From Amycolatopsis orientalis DSM 43388 (lineage in GTDB: Bacteria; Actinomycetota; Actinomycetes; Mycobacteriales; Pseudonocardiaceae), in contig NZ_ASXG01000079.1 in the NCBI RefSeq assembly GCF_000411975.1, forward strand, positions 62,001-126,000: a stretch of DNA of 64,000 nucleotides. The letters run 5' to 3'. Numbering within the stretch: the first letter of the stretch is position 1; each line of letters starts with the position of its first letter. Positions 44,741 through 53,645 of the stretch are shown here, piece after piece. The notes under the pieces were generated by a model. That model saw nothing but the letters and a program-made list of their open reading frames with translations. It had not been told where the DNA came from and did not search any database. Made by a program: the position numbers and the translations under genes.

Positions 44741-45538
44741 TCAGGCGAGAAACTCTTCGAGCAGACCGGTCACGGCGGCGGGCTGTTCGAGCGTGCTGGT
44801 GTGCCCGCAGTCCGCCAGCACGCGCAGCGTGGCGTTCGGGATGCCGGCGGCCAGGTCCTCGGCCTCGGCGGGCGGGGTAGCGGTGTCGTCGGCGCCGACC
44901 ACGACGAGGGTTTTCGCGGTGATCGCTTCGAGTTCGGCGGTGACCGGCGCGCGTCCGCTCACTCCGAGGACGGCTTGGCGCAGCCCGGACCGGTCGACCC
45001 GGACGAGGCGGCGGACCCATTCGTCGAGCACCGGCCGCGCGGCCGGGTCGGCGAGGAAGGCCGGGCCGAACAGGATCGGTTTCACCTTGCCCAGCACGGC
45101 TTTGATGCCGGCCAGCTGCTGCACGCGGGTGAGGAGCCGGTTCCGCCGCGACTTCGCCGCTTCTTCGGCGCGGGCGCTGGTGTCGAGAAGCACGAGCGAC
45201 CGCACCAGCTCGGGGTGCCGGGCGGCGAGCCGCAGCCCGACGAAGCCGCCCATCGACAGACCGACCCAGTGCACCGGTGCGACGCCGAGTTCGCGGATCA
45301 GCGCGACGGCGTCGGCGGTCAACGTGTCCATGTCGTAGCCGCCGGGTGCGGGCGGACTCTCGCCCTGGCCGCGCCAGTCGATCGTCACGCAGCGGTACCG
45401 GTCGCGCAGGGCCGCGATCTGGGGATGGAACATCCAGCCGCTGAACAGCAGTCCGTGTCCGAAGACGATCACCGGGGCGTCCGGCGTGGCGGTGTCGGTG
45501 TAGGCGATGGTGGCGCCGTCGCGCTCGATGGTCGGCAT
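44741..45538 (-). CDS. Alpha/beta hydrolase
   Basis: 265 residues. Oxyanion HG near residue 28, nucleophile Ser in WVGLSMGGFVG, Asp in VVGADDTATP, His in LADCGHTSTLEQP. Last gene of the eight-gene minus-strand operon, 9 bases after P450-1. It may release or cleave the product ester; substrate unknown. It converges on LysR paralogue 1 with 2 bases between stops. Confidence 0.85.
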   Translation of the reverse strand: MPTIERDGATIAYTDTATPDAPVIVFGHGLLFSGWMFHPQIAALRDRYRCVTIDWRGQGESPPAPGGYDMDTLTADAVALIRELGVAPVHWVGLSMGGFVGLRLAARHPELVRSLVLLDTSARAEEAAKSRRNRLLTRVQQLAGIKAVLGKVKPILFGPAFLADPAARPVLDEWVRRLVRVDRSGLRQAVLGVSGRAPVTAELEAITAKTLVVVGADDTATPPAEAEDLAAGIPNATLRVLADCGHTSTLEQPAAVTGLLEEFLA

Positions 45539-45547
45539 GCTTCGCTC

Positions 45548-46759
45548 CTAGTGCACCGCGACCGACAGCGAAGCCGGGCCGCGGACGTTGATCCGGCCGT
45601 TCCAGCGCACCCCTTGGAGTTCGGGCGCGGCGAACCGCTGGGCGAACCGTTCGAAGGCGATCCGGGCTTCGAGCCGGGCGAGCGCGGCGCCGACGCAGTG
45701 GTGCACGCCGGCCCCGAAGGAGACGTTGCGGTGCGCGTTGTCGCGGTCGATCCGCAGCTCGTCGGCATCGGATCCCCAGAATTCCGGGTCGCGGTTGGCC
45801 GCGGCGAGGCACGCGACGACCCAGCTGCCGGCGGGGATCACCGAGCCGCGCACCGAAACCGGCTCGAGAGTGATGCGTCGCATGAGCTGCACCGGGGTGT
45901 CGTAGCGGACCAACTCTTCGACGGCGTTGGCCACGAGCGCGGGCTCCCCGCGCAACAGGGAGTACTGCGCGGGGTGGCGCAGCAGCGCGAGGATTCCGCC
46001 GGAGATGAGGTTGACGGTGGTTTCGTGGCCCGCGACGTAGAGGAACGCGACCTGGGCGACGAGTTCGTCCCGGCTCAGCACGTCGCCGTCGTGTTCGGCG
46101 GCGAGCAGCGCGGCGAGCAGGTCGTCGTCGCGCCGGCCGCGTTTCCAGTCCACGAGGTCGGCGACCATGGCTTCGAGATCGCGGCTGGCCTCGCGCGTGC
46201 GGCTTTGCAGGTCCGGCGAGGCCAGCGGTTCCAGACCGAGCGCGAGCGTTCCGGTGAGGTCGCGCAGCCGGTCGTGCTCGACTCGCGGGATGCCGAGGAG
46301 TTCGGAGATCACCGTGAACGGCAGCGGGAAAGCGAGCTCGGCGACCACATCCGCCACGCCCGCGCCGGCGATCCGGTCGAGTGCTTCGCCGACCAGTTCG
46401 GTGATCCTCGGTTCGAGCGCCTCGACGGCGCGCCGCGTGAACGCCTGCGAGACGAGGCGGCGCAGCCGGGTGTGGTCGGGCGGGTCGCGGTCCAGCAACG
46501 CGAGGCCGCGCATCATCCGGTTCTCCTTGCCGAGCGTGCCCGAGTCGCTTTTCCAGCTCGGCAGCCGGGAGAGATGCTCCTCGTCGACGGAATGGCTGTC
46601 GCGCTGCAGTCGCGTCACGTCGGCGTAGCGCGAGAGCAGCCAGAACCCGAGCGGGTGCTCGTGCGCGGGCGCGGTTTCGCGCAGCTCGGCGTAGTGCGGG
46701 TAGGGGTTCTCGGCGAACCCGTCGGCGAACAGGTCGAAGACGTACGCGCTGCCCGGCAC
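45548..46759 (-). CDS. Cytochrome P450 (first)
   Basis: 403 residues. I-helix AGHETT, K-helix EELVR, heme-binding FGAGVHHCVG with the Cys ligand. Soluble class I bacterial P450 needing ferredoxin and reductase from elsewhere; none is encoded here. GTG start 3 bases after the FAAL-thioesterase stop. It probably hydroxylates the operon's acyl product or intermediate. Confidence 0.93.
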   Translation of the reverse strand: MPGSAYVFDLFADGFAENPYPHYAELRETAPAHEHPLGFWLLSRYADVTRLQRDSHSVDEEHLSRLPSWKSDSGTLGKENRMMRGLALLDRDPPDHTRLRRLVSQAFTRRAVEALEPRITELVGEALDRIAGAGVADVVAELAFPLPFTVISELLGIPRVEHDRLRDLTGTLALGLEPLASPDLQSRTREASRDLEAMVADLVDWKRGRRDDDLLAALLAAEHDGDVLSRDELVAQVAFLYVAGHETTVNLISGGILALLRHPAQYSLLRGEPALVANAVEELVRYDTPVQLMRRITLEPVSVRGSVIPAGSWVVACLAAANRDPEFWGSDADELRIDRDNAHRNVSFGAGVHHCVGAALARLEARIAFERFAQRFAAPELQGVRWNGRINVRGPASLSVAVH

Positions 46760-46762
46760 GGC

Positions 46763-48889
46763 TCAGTCCTGCGGGAGCTTGATGTTGCGCATGGTCACCA
46801 GCGCTGTCGCGCACAGCGTTTCCTCGCCGTCGGTCACGGAGTAGAGGTCTGCCGCGGCGACGGTCGTCGTGTGGCCGGCTTTGACGGTCCGGCCACGCGC
46901 GATCACTTTCTCGCCTTTCGCGGGCGCGAGGAGCTTCACGGTGTAGTCCACCGTCATGTTGACCCAGCCCGCGGGCAGCAGAGTTCCGGCAGCGGACCCG
47001 GCGGCGAAGTCGGCGAGCGAGCCGAGCACGCCGCCCTGGAAGAACCCGCTGTGCTGGGAAAGTTCCTCGCGCCACGGCTGAATGATCTCGGCCGTGCCGG
47101 GTTCGATCCGGCCGAAGGAGAAACCGAGGTGCTTCGCGGCGGGCATGCTCAGCACCACGTCGGTCACGGCCTGTGCGAAGTCGGAGTTGGGTGCGGTCAC
47201 CGGTTGCGTCCTTTCGGGATCCTGTGGCCATCGGATGAAATCGCCGGCGAGGTAACGGGTTCTGGCCGCGGCGCGTCGGATCTTGCCGCTGCTCGTTTTC
47301 TCGAGCTGGCCGTGCCGGACGAGCACGAGGTCGCCGAGGGCCAGGTCGTGCTCGGCGACGACGGCGGCCCGGATCGCGCCGGCGACGTCGGCCGGGCGCG
47401 CGTCGTGGCGGTGGTCGCGCTGGATCTCCGCGACGAGCACGAGCTTCTCGGTTTCGGTCCCGGGCACGGCGAACGCGGCGACCGACCCGCGGCGCACGGC
47501 CGGATGCGCCGATTCGGCGGTGCGCTCGAGGTCGTGCGGGTAGTGGTTGCGACCGCGCAGGATGATCAGGTCTTTGCGGCGGCCCGCGACGTACAGTTCC
47601 CCGCCGGCCAGGACGCCGAGGTCGCCGGTGCGGAGGAAGTCGCGGCCGGAGCCGGCACAGCGCGCGCGGAACGTCTCGTCGGTCGCCTCCGGCTGCTTCC
47701 AGTAGCCCTGGGCCACGTGGTCGCCCGCCACCCAGATCTCGCCGACTTCCCCTGGCTGGCAGGGAATCCGCGTCACCGGATCGACGATCCGCACGTCCGC
47801 TCCCGGCAGCACGGTGCCGGCGCCGGCCAGCGCGCGTCCGCCGGGGTGCTCGGTGAGCTTGCCGTTCGCGAGATCGTCGACGTCGGCGGTCACCGTGCGC
47901 GGGCCGCGGCCCTTGCGGCTGCCGGTCACGATCAGCGTCGCCTCGGCCAGTCCGTAGCACGGGTAGAACGCCGAAGCCCGGAATCCGGCCGGCGCGAAGG
48001 TGTCCGAGAACCGCCGCAGCGTCTCGGGGCGAATCGGCTCGGCTCCGTTGAACGCGACTCGCCAGCTGGACAGGTCGAGGCCGTCCGGCACGCCGGAGCG
48101 TTCTGCTTGTGCGACACACGCGTCATACGCGAAGTTCGGGCCGCCGCTCGTGTGGGCGCGGTAGCGGGAGATCGTCGAAAGCCACAGCGCGGGCCGGCGG
48201 ATGAACGCGCTGGGGGACAGGAGAACGGCGGTCGCGCCGACGTACAGGGGCTGCAGCACATTGCCGATGAGGCCTTGGTCGTGGAAGAACGGGGCCCAGC
48301 CGACCACAGTGGACTTCTCGTCATGGCCGAACCCGTGGCGGATCATCTCCTCGTTGGCCACCAGATTGCCGTGCGAGACCATGACGCCCTTCGGTGCCGA
48401 GGTCGAGCCGGACGTGTACTGAAGGAACGCCAGCGTGTCCGGGGTGGCTTCGACCGGCGTGAAGTCCGCGTCCGGGAGTTCGTCGACGGCGAGCCACGCG
48501 AGCCCGCCCACCAGACCGTCCACTTCGGACTTCAGCGGCGCGAGCGTGGAGAGCGTGAGCACGGCGGCGGGTTCGCAGTCCTGGACGATGCTGCGCGTGG
48601 CGTCCTGCACCCGGTTGCGCCGCGGCGGGTTCACCGGCACCGCCACTGCACCTGCGTAGAGGCAGCCGAAGTAGGCGACGATGAAGTCGAGGCATTGCGG
48701 GAAGAGCAGGAGCGCACGGTCACCGGGTGCGCAGACCCGGCTCAGTTCCGCGGCGACGGCGAGCGCGCGCCGATGCAATGCCGCATAGCTCAGGTCCGCT
48801 GTCTCGTCGCCGTTCTCGTTCACGAACACGTAGGCCCGCCGGTCCGGCTCCCTGGCGGCGCGGTCGCGCAGGACTTCGGGCAGCAGCAT
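46763..48889 (-). CDS. Fatty acyl-AMP ligase fused to a hotdog thioesterase
   Basis: 708 residues. Residues 1 to about 565 are a fatty acyl-AMP ligase: FLQYTSGSTSAPKGVMVSHGNL, GWAPFFHDQGLIGNVLQPLYVGA, SRYRAHTSGGPNFAYDAC, RTGDLGVL, and Lys in KTSSGKIRR. Residues 567-708 form a PaaI-type hotdog domain (HSGFFQGGVLGSLADFAAGSA, VNMTVDYTVKLLAPAKGEKV). The frame is continuous across the join. FAALs load acyl groups from AMP onto ACP; a fused thioesterase could release or edit. The usual HGG of such hotdogs reads QGG. Its start overlaps the type II thioesterase stop by one base. Confidence 0.88.
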   Translation of the reverse strand: MLLPEVLRDRAAREPDRRAYVFVNENGDETADLSYAALHRRALAVAAELSRVCAPGDRALLLFPQCLDFIVAYFGCLYAGAVAVPVNPPRRNRVQDATRSIVQDCEPAAVLTLSTLAPLKSEVDGLVGGLAWLAVDELPDADFTPVEATPDTLAFLQYTSGSTSAPKGVMVSHGNLVANEEMIRHGFGHDEKSTVVGWAPFFHDQGLIGNVLQPLYVGATAVLLSPSAFIRRPALWLSTISRYRAHTSGGPNFAYDACVAQAERSGVPDGLDLSSWRVAFNGAEPIRPETLRRFSDTFAPAGFRASAFYPCYGLAEATLIVTGSRKGRGPRTVTADVDDLANGKLTEHPGGRALAGAGTVLPGADVRIVDPVTRIPCQPGEVGEIWVAGDHVAQGYWKQPEATDETFRARCAGSGRDFLRTGDLGVLAGGELYVAGRRKDLIILRGRNHYPHDLERTAESAHPAVRRGSVAAFAVPGTETEKLVLVAEIQRDHRHDARPADVAGAIRAAVVAEHDLALGDLVLVRHGQLEKTSSGKIRRAAARTRYLAGDFIRWPQDPERTQPVTAPNSDFAQAVTDVVLSMPAAKHLGFSFGRIEPGTAEIIQPWREELSQHSGFFQGGVLGSLADFAAGSAAGTLLPAGWVNMTVDYTVKLLAPAKGEKVIARGRTVKAGHTTTVAAADLYSVTDGEETLCATALVTMRNIKLPQD

Positions 48890-49626
48890 CAGCGCTCCAG
48901 TGCCTCGGTGATCCGCGCCGCGATGGCGGCCCGGTGGTGCTGGTGGAAGAAATGGCCGCCGGAGAACGCGCGGGTGTCGAACGGCCCGGTGGTGACCGCC
49001 TGCCACGCCGCCACCTGGTCGGCTTCGACGATCGGGTCCTCGGTGCCGGCGAAAACGGTGACCGGACACGTCAGCCGCGGTTCGGGCTCGGGCGGGCAGT
49101 CCTCGGACAGGGCGAGGTCCGCGCGGATGAGCGGGAAAGCATAGCGGCGGAACGCCGGGCTGGCCTGCATCGCGCTCGGCATGCCGAGGCCGGCGAGCGC
49201 CTCGGCGAATTCGTTATCGGGGAGCCGGTGGATCGGCGGTTTGCACGCGGCCAGGTGCGGCGCCCGGCGGCCGGAGACGAACAGGTGCGCTGGGGCCCGG
49301 CCCGCGGCCGAGAGCGCGCGGGCGAGTTCGAACGCGAGCAACGCGCCCATGCTGTGCCCGTACAGGGCGACCGGGCTGGTGCCGAGGGCGAGGACCTGGG
49401 GGAGCAGTCCGCCGACTGCCTCGTCGAGCCGGCGCAACGGCGGCTGGGCGGCGGCGTCCTCGCGTCCGGGCAGTTGCACGCGGACGGTCGTGATGCCCGG
49501 GGCGAACAGCTCCGGCCAGCGCGCGAACGACGCGGCACCGGCTCCGGCGTGCGGAAAGCACAGCAGGAGCGGGTTCGTCGGCGGGCCGGACCAGCGGAGC
49601 CAGGGCGGATTCGCGATCGCCGTCAT
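48889..49626 (-). CDS. Type II thioesterase
   Basis: 245 residues. LLLCFPHAGAGAASFARWPELF, nucleophile in ALYGHSMGALLAFE, and the FSGGHFFHQHH catalytic His region define TEII enzymes that clear mis-primed or stalled acyl groups from carrier proteins of polyketide or peptide synthases. Its presence supports a secondary-metabolite role for the cluster. Start coupled to P450-2 stop (ATGA). Confidence 0.92.
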   Translation of the reverse strand: MTAIANPPWLRWSGPPTNPLLLCFPHAGAGAASFARWPELFAPGITTVRVQLPGREDAAAQPPLRRLDEAVGGLLPQVLALGTSPVALYGHSMGALLAFELARALSAAGRAPAHLFVSGRRAPHLAACKPPIHRLPDNEFAEALAGLGMPSAMQASPAFRRYAFPLIRADLALSEDCPPEPEPRLTCPVTVFAGTEDPIVEADQVAAWQAVTTGPFDTRAFSGGHFFHQHHRAAIAARITEALER

Positions 49627-50849
49627 GCGCCCGCCCCGAAGGACACCGGCAGCTTTCGCGGCCCGCGGACGATATAGCTGTGGTCCTGGTACTGGACGTC
49701 GGAATCCCCGAGGTCCAGACGGTCGGTGCGCAGCAGCAGTTGTTCGAACGCGATTTCGGTTTGCAGTTCGGCGAGCAGGCCGCCGAGGCAACCGTGCATG
49801 CCGTGGCCGAACGCGAGGTGGCCGTGGGCGTCCCGGGCGATGTCGAGCTCGTCCGGCCGGGAAAACACCTCCGGGTCGCGATTGGCCGCGCCGAGGCACA
49901 GCAGCACCTGGTCGCCCTCGCGCACCAGCTGGCCGCCGATCTCGACCTCGCGGGTGGCGAGGCGTTTGGTGAGCTGGAGCGGGCAGTCGTAGCGGAGCAT
50001 TTCCTGCACCGCCGCGGGCACCAGTTCCGGCCGGGCGCGCAACCGCTCCGTCTCGCCGGGGCGGTGCAGCAGCGCCAGCAAACCGTTGCCGATCAACGAC
50101 TTCGTGGTCTCGTTGCCCGCGACGAAGCACATCATGCAGACGAAGACGACCTCCTCGTCGGCCAGCCGATCGCCGCCGCCGGTTTCGGCCGCGAGCAGAC
50201 GGCTGACGAGGTCGTCGCCGGGATGCGCGCGGCGAGCGTCGAGAACTTCGGTCAGCGCCGCCACGAAGTCCTCGACGACGTCGCACACGTGCGCGAAATC
50301 GCCCCCGCGCATGAGGCCGGGTTCGAGCAGGAAGCGGATGTCGTGGGTCCATTGGCCGACGTGCTCGCGCAGCGAGGGCGGCAGCGCCATCCACTCCGAC
50401 AACACGGCGACCGGCAGCGGCGCGGCGAACCCGGCGATGGCGTCCATGCCGCCGGCGGCCAGCGCGCGGTCGAGCAGTTCCCCGGCGATCTTCTCCGCCG
50501 ACGGCCGCAGCGCCGCCACCGCCTGCGCGGTGAAAACGCGGTTCACCAGGCCGCGCAGGCGGGCGTGCTCGGGATTGTCGGTGAACACCAGCGATTTGCG
50601 CCCCAGGCGCTCGATCCGCCCGACGTCGCGCCCGGACACCCGCCCGGCCTGCTTGCGCACGAGCTGCGGGATGAGGTCCGCGCTGAACGTGCGGTCGCGC
50701 AGCACGGCCTGCACGTCGGCGTGCCGCGTGAGCACCCACATGCCGAGGGTTTTGTGCACCGGCCGGGTTTCGCGCAGCAGCCGGTACTGCGGGTACGGGT
50801 CCGCCCGGAAGTCCGCGCCCAGCGGGTTGAACCGGATCGCCGTGCTCAT
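49623..50849 (-). CDS. Cytochrome P450 (second)
   Basis: 408 residues. I-helix AGNETT, K-helix EMLR, heme motif FGHGMHGCLGG. It is clearly a different P450 from the one at 45548. Coupled by ATGA overlaps on both sides. Substrate probably an ACP- or CoA-bound or released lipid of the operon. Confidence 0.93.
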   Translation of the reverse strand: MSTAIRFNPLGADFRADPYPQYRLLRETRPVHKTLGMWVLTRHADVQAVLRDRTFSADLIPQLVRKQAGRVSGRDVGRIERLGRKSLVFTDNPEHARLRGLVNRVFTAQAVAALRPSAEKIAGELLDRALAAGGMDAIAGFAAPLPVAVLSEWMALPPSLREHVGQWTHDIRFLLEPGLMRGGDFAHVCDVVEDFVAALTEVLDARRAHPGDDLVSRLLAAETGGGDRLADEEVVFVCMMCFVAGNETTKSLIGNGLLALLHRPGETERLRARPELVPAAVQEMLRYDCPLQLTKRLATREVEIGGQLVREGDQVLLCLGAANRDPEVFSRPDELDIARDAHGHLAFGHGMHGCLGGLLAELQTEIAFEQLLLRTDRLDLGDSDVQYQDHSYIVRGPRKLPVSFGAGA

Positions 50850-51718
50850 CGCGTGAAATGCCCGTCGCCGTAGGGGGCGAGCACGAGCCGGAGCAGCCCG
50901 ATCTTGCCCATCCGGAAGCCGAGCGCCGACAGCTTGAGGTAGCGCTCGTAGCGCGCGACGATGTCGGGTCCGACGAGGGCGACGGCCTCCTCGCGGCGGG
51001 CCCGCAGCCGCTTCGCCCACTGCCCGCACGTCCACGCGTAGTCCAGCCGGCCGTTGTGCATCGAGCGAAGTTCGAACAGGCCTTCGGCCGCGGCGGCGAT
51101 TTCCGCGAGTGTCGGGAGATCGGCGTCGGGGAAGACGTCCTGCTGCATGAACTCGCTCGCGTCCTGGCGGGACATGTCGGCGTAGGCGATGGTCTGCAGC
51201 GAGAGCACCCCGCCGGGCGCGAGCCAGTCGCGGCAGCGGCTGAAGAAGTGCCGGTAGACGCGGATCTTCTCCGCCGGAGGGTCGTCGGGGCGGGCGAAAT
51301 GCTCGAACGCGCCGATCGACACGATCCCGTCGAACCGGCTGCCGGGTTCGTAGTCTGTCCAGCTTTCCAGCAGCACCTCCGCGCCCGGATACTCCTGGGC
51401 GGCAACGAACTCCGCCTGCCGCCGGGACAGCGTGAGACCGACAGCGCGCGGGACGTGATGGGTTTCGGTGAGCCGCTGCAGGATCGAACCCCAGCCGCAG
51501 CCGATGTCGAGCACGCTGGCGGCCCCGGCGGCGCCGATCGCGTCCAGGTGGTAGGCGAGCTTGTGTTCCTGCGCTTCCTCGAGCGAGTCGTCCTCGGTTT
51601 TCCGCAGCGCGCAGGAATACGTGAGCGATTCGTCGAGCCACAGCGCGAAGAACTCGTTGCCGACGTCGTAGTGGTGGCTGATCGCGCCGGCCGCTCGTTG
51701 TGCCGTCGGCGCGTTCAC
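50846..51718 (-). CDS. Cyclopropane-fatty-acid-synthase-like SAM methyltransferase
   Basis: 290 residues. The N-terminus ISHHYDVGNEFFALWLDESLTYSCA, SAM motif VLDIGCGWGSILQ, TLSRRQAEF and SIGAFEHF match the CFAS/mycolic acid methyltransferase family, which adds a methylene or methyl across a cis double bond or to a similar substrate. With the desaturase two genes upstream, desaturation followed by methylation or cyclopropanation of an acyl chain is a coherent inference. GTG start overlaps the ACP stop (GTGA). Confidence 0.88.
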   Translation of the reverse strand: MNAPTAQRAAGAISHHYDVGNEFFALWLDESLTYSCALRKTEDDSLEEAQEHKLAYHLDAIGAAGAASVLDIGCGWGSILQRLTETHHVPRAVGLTLSRRQAEFVAAQEYPGAEVLLESWTDYEPGSRFDGIVSIGAFEHFARPDDPPAEKIRVYRHFFSRCRDWLAPGGVLSLQTIAYADMSRQDASEFMQQDVFPDADLPTLAEIAAAAEGLFELRSMHNGRLDYAWTCGQWAKRLRARREEAVALVGPDIVARYERYLKLSALGFRMGKIGLLRLVLAPYGDGHFTR

Positions 51719-51990
51719 GGCGCGACGCGCTCGCGCAGCCGGTCGTGCAGGTAAGCGGCGACCGCGCGCAGGCTCGGGTTCTCGAACAGCGTCTCCGGCG
51801 GCAGGTCGACGTCGTAGTGCTCCTCGACCTCGGTCAGCAGTGCGACGGCGATGGCGGAGTCGATGCCGAGCCGGTCGAAATCGGCGTCGGGGTCCACCGA
51901 ATCCACGGCGATCTCCAGCAGGTCGGCCACGTAGCGGCGGCAGAACCGCAGGATCGCGTCTTCGCTGTGGTCCATTTCGGTCGTCCTCAT
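51715..51990 (-). CDS. Acyl carrier protein
   Basis: 91 residues. Phosphopantetheine attachment Ser45 in LGIDSAIAVAL, four-helix ACP layout. ATG 51990 overlaps the desaturase stop (ATGA); ATG 51975 is an alternative with a better Shine-Dalgarno. It is presumably loaded by the FAAL and carries the acyl chain modified by the neighbouring desaturase, methyltransferase and P450s. Confidence 0.9.
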   Translation of the reverse strand: MRTTEMDHSEDAILRFCRRYVADLLEIAVDSVDPDADFDRLGIDSAIAVALLTEVEEHYDVDLPPETLFENPSLRAVAAYLHDRLRERVAP

Positions 51991-53006
51991 GCTCGGGTCG
52001 CGGCGGACACGGGAATCCGCTTGGCCGCGCGGCGGTCTTCGTCGGGCAGTTTCAGGTCCCAGGCGAGGCCGGCCGCGGCCAGCAGCCGGATCAGCCAGAA
52101 CCCGGGGTCGAGCCGGTACCAGTCGAGGCCGAACGACGGCGAGTCCGGGAAGGCGTGGTGGTTGTTGTGCCAGGCCTCGCCGAGGGTGATCAGGGCGAAG
52201 ACGCCGCCGTTGCGGCTGTTCTCGCGCGATTCGTAGGGCCGGGTGCCGAACATGTGCAGGAACGAGTTGATCGCCCAGACGATGTGCTCCAGCAGGAAGA
52301 TCCGCACGAACCCGCCCCACAGCAGGCCGCTCGCCGCGCCGGTCCAGCTCATCGTGACGAGGCCCCCGACGAGCGCGGGGAGCAGCAGCCCCAGCACGAC
52401 CCAGTAGTAGTAGAGGCGGGCGACCCGCACGAGCGGCTGGTTCTTCAGCAGGTCCGGCGCGTAGTGGACGATGTTGGGGTACTCGTGGCGGCGCATCCAC
52501 AGGAAATGCGAATGCGCGAGTCCTTTGAGGCGGCCGGCGAAGCCGCTGCCGGAGAGGTTCGGCGAGTGCGGGTCGCCTTCGCGGTCGCTGCACTCGTGGT
52601 GGCGGCGGTGCAGCGCGACCCACGAGATCACCGAGCCCTGCCCGGCCATCGAGCCGAGCACCGCGAGCACGACGGTCACCGACCGGGTCGCCTTGAACGT
52701 GCGGTGGGTGAACAGCCGGTGGTAGCCGGCCGTGATCGCGAGCCCGGTCAGCAGCCACATCGCGAACAGCAGCACGACGTCGCTGATCCGGAGCGGATGC
52801 ACGGCGAGGAACGCGAACGCGCCCGCGGTGCCGACGATCGGCAGGATGTCGAACAACAGGAAGTGGCGGCGCTGCAACTTGTGCAGGTACGGGCTGCTCA
52901 GCACCTTCCGGCGGGGACCCGGGCGTTGCGGGCCGCCGGACTCGGGGGATTCCACGTCTTCCACCGCCGCGTCCGGTGCGGGCGGCGCGGTTTCTTCAGC
53001 GGACAC
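51987..53006 (-). CDS. Membrane fatty acid desaturase
   Basis: 339 residues with four hydrophobic segments. The three di-iron His boxes are present: HRLFTH (96-101), HRRHH (133-137) and HNNHH (280-284), as in delta-9 acyl-CoA/acyl-lipid desaturases. GTG start. First gene of the minus-strand operon, divergent from the hotdog gene across 117 bases that should hold both promoters. Confidence 0.92.
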   Translation of the reverse strand: MSAEETAPPAPDAAVEDVESPESGGPQRPGPRRKVLSSPYLHKLQRRHFLLFDILPIVGTAGAFAFLAVHPLRISDVVLLFAMWLLTGLAITAGYHRLFTHRTFKATRSVTVVLAVLGSMAGQGSVISWVALHRRHHECSDREGDPHSPNLSGSGFAGRLKGLAHSHFLWMRRHEYPNIVHYAPDLLKNQPLVRVARLYYYWVVLGLLLPALVGGLVTMSWTGAASGLLWGGFVRIFLLEHIVWAINSFLHMFGTRPYESRENSRNGGVFALITLGEAWHNNHHAFPDSPSFGLDWYRLDPGFWLIRLLAAAGLAWDLKLPDEDRRAAKRIPVSAATRA

Positions 53007-53123
53007 GGAGCGAGGCTAACCGCGGCGGGCGGGCGCCCGAAGCGGCGAGACGGGAGTGCGTTCGCCCGATTGGTTTTGGTTATGGCGCGCCGTTCGCGCG
53101 GCGAATCGTGCGGGACTGGGGCC

Positions 53124-53645
53124 ATGACTACTGAGCTGAAGGCCCCCGCGGGCTTCGGAGCCGTGTTCGCCGCGATCGACCAGGACAACCCGGATTACGC
53201 CCTCCTGCAGCGCATCGTCAGCGGTCTCATCCCGTTCGGCGCGCACGCCGGGGTCGAGGTCACGCAGCTCGGCCCGGACCGCGCGGTCGTCGAGATCCCC
53301 GACGAACCGCACCTGGGCAACCACTTGCGCACTGTCCACGCCGGGGCCTTGTTCCTCGCCGCCGACGTCGCGGGCGCTTGCGCGTTCGTGGGGGCGATGG
53401 CGACGCGCCTGGGAGCGATCGGCTCGTTCGTGCTGCGCGATTCGCGGATCGCGTTCCGCAAGCCGGCGACGGGCCGCGTCCGCGCGGTGGGCACCATCGA
53501 CCGCGGCGACGTGGAGACGCTGCTCGCGGCGAAAGGCGAGCAGCGGCTGGACGTCGACGGCCGAGCCCTGCTGTACGACGAAGCGGGCACGATGGTCGGC
53601 AAGGTCCAGCTCGACTACGTCTGCACTCTCGCACCGGAGGCGTGA
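53124..53645 (+). CDS. Hotdog-fold thioesterase (YiiD/DUF4442 type), paralogue 1
   Basis: 173 residues. The hotdog helix HLRTVHAGALFLAADVAGACAF and the strands before it (GVEVTQLGPDRAVVEIPDEP) fit the PaaI/YiiD-type family. A clear paralogue lies at 62483-63013. It may hydrolyse acyl-CoA or acyl-ACP in the cluster. Stop overlaps the next start by one base (TGATG). Confidence 0.8.
   Translation: MTTELKAPAGFGAVFAAIDQDNPDYALLQRIVSGLIPFGAHAGVEVTQLGPDRAVVEIPDEPHLGNHLRTVHAGALFLAADVAGACAFVGAMATRLGAIGSFVLRDSRIAFRKPATGRVRAVGTIDRGDVETLLAAKGEQRLDVDGRALLYDEAGTMVGKVQLDYVCTLAPEA

Noticed and set aside
43796..49144. A 1782-codon plus-strand open frame
   Set aside because: It lies antisense to five or more genes with clear motifs (hydrolase, P450, FAAL, TEII). 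Its composition is low-complexity Arg/Gly/Val as expected for a GC-rich shadow frame.
53007..53123. LysR-type binding site in the divergent promoter
   Set aside because: A T-rich patch (TTGGTTTTGGTTATGG) is present but no convincing T-N11-A dyad shared with the region before 54605 was found.
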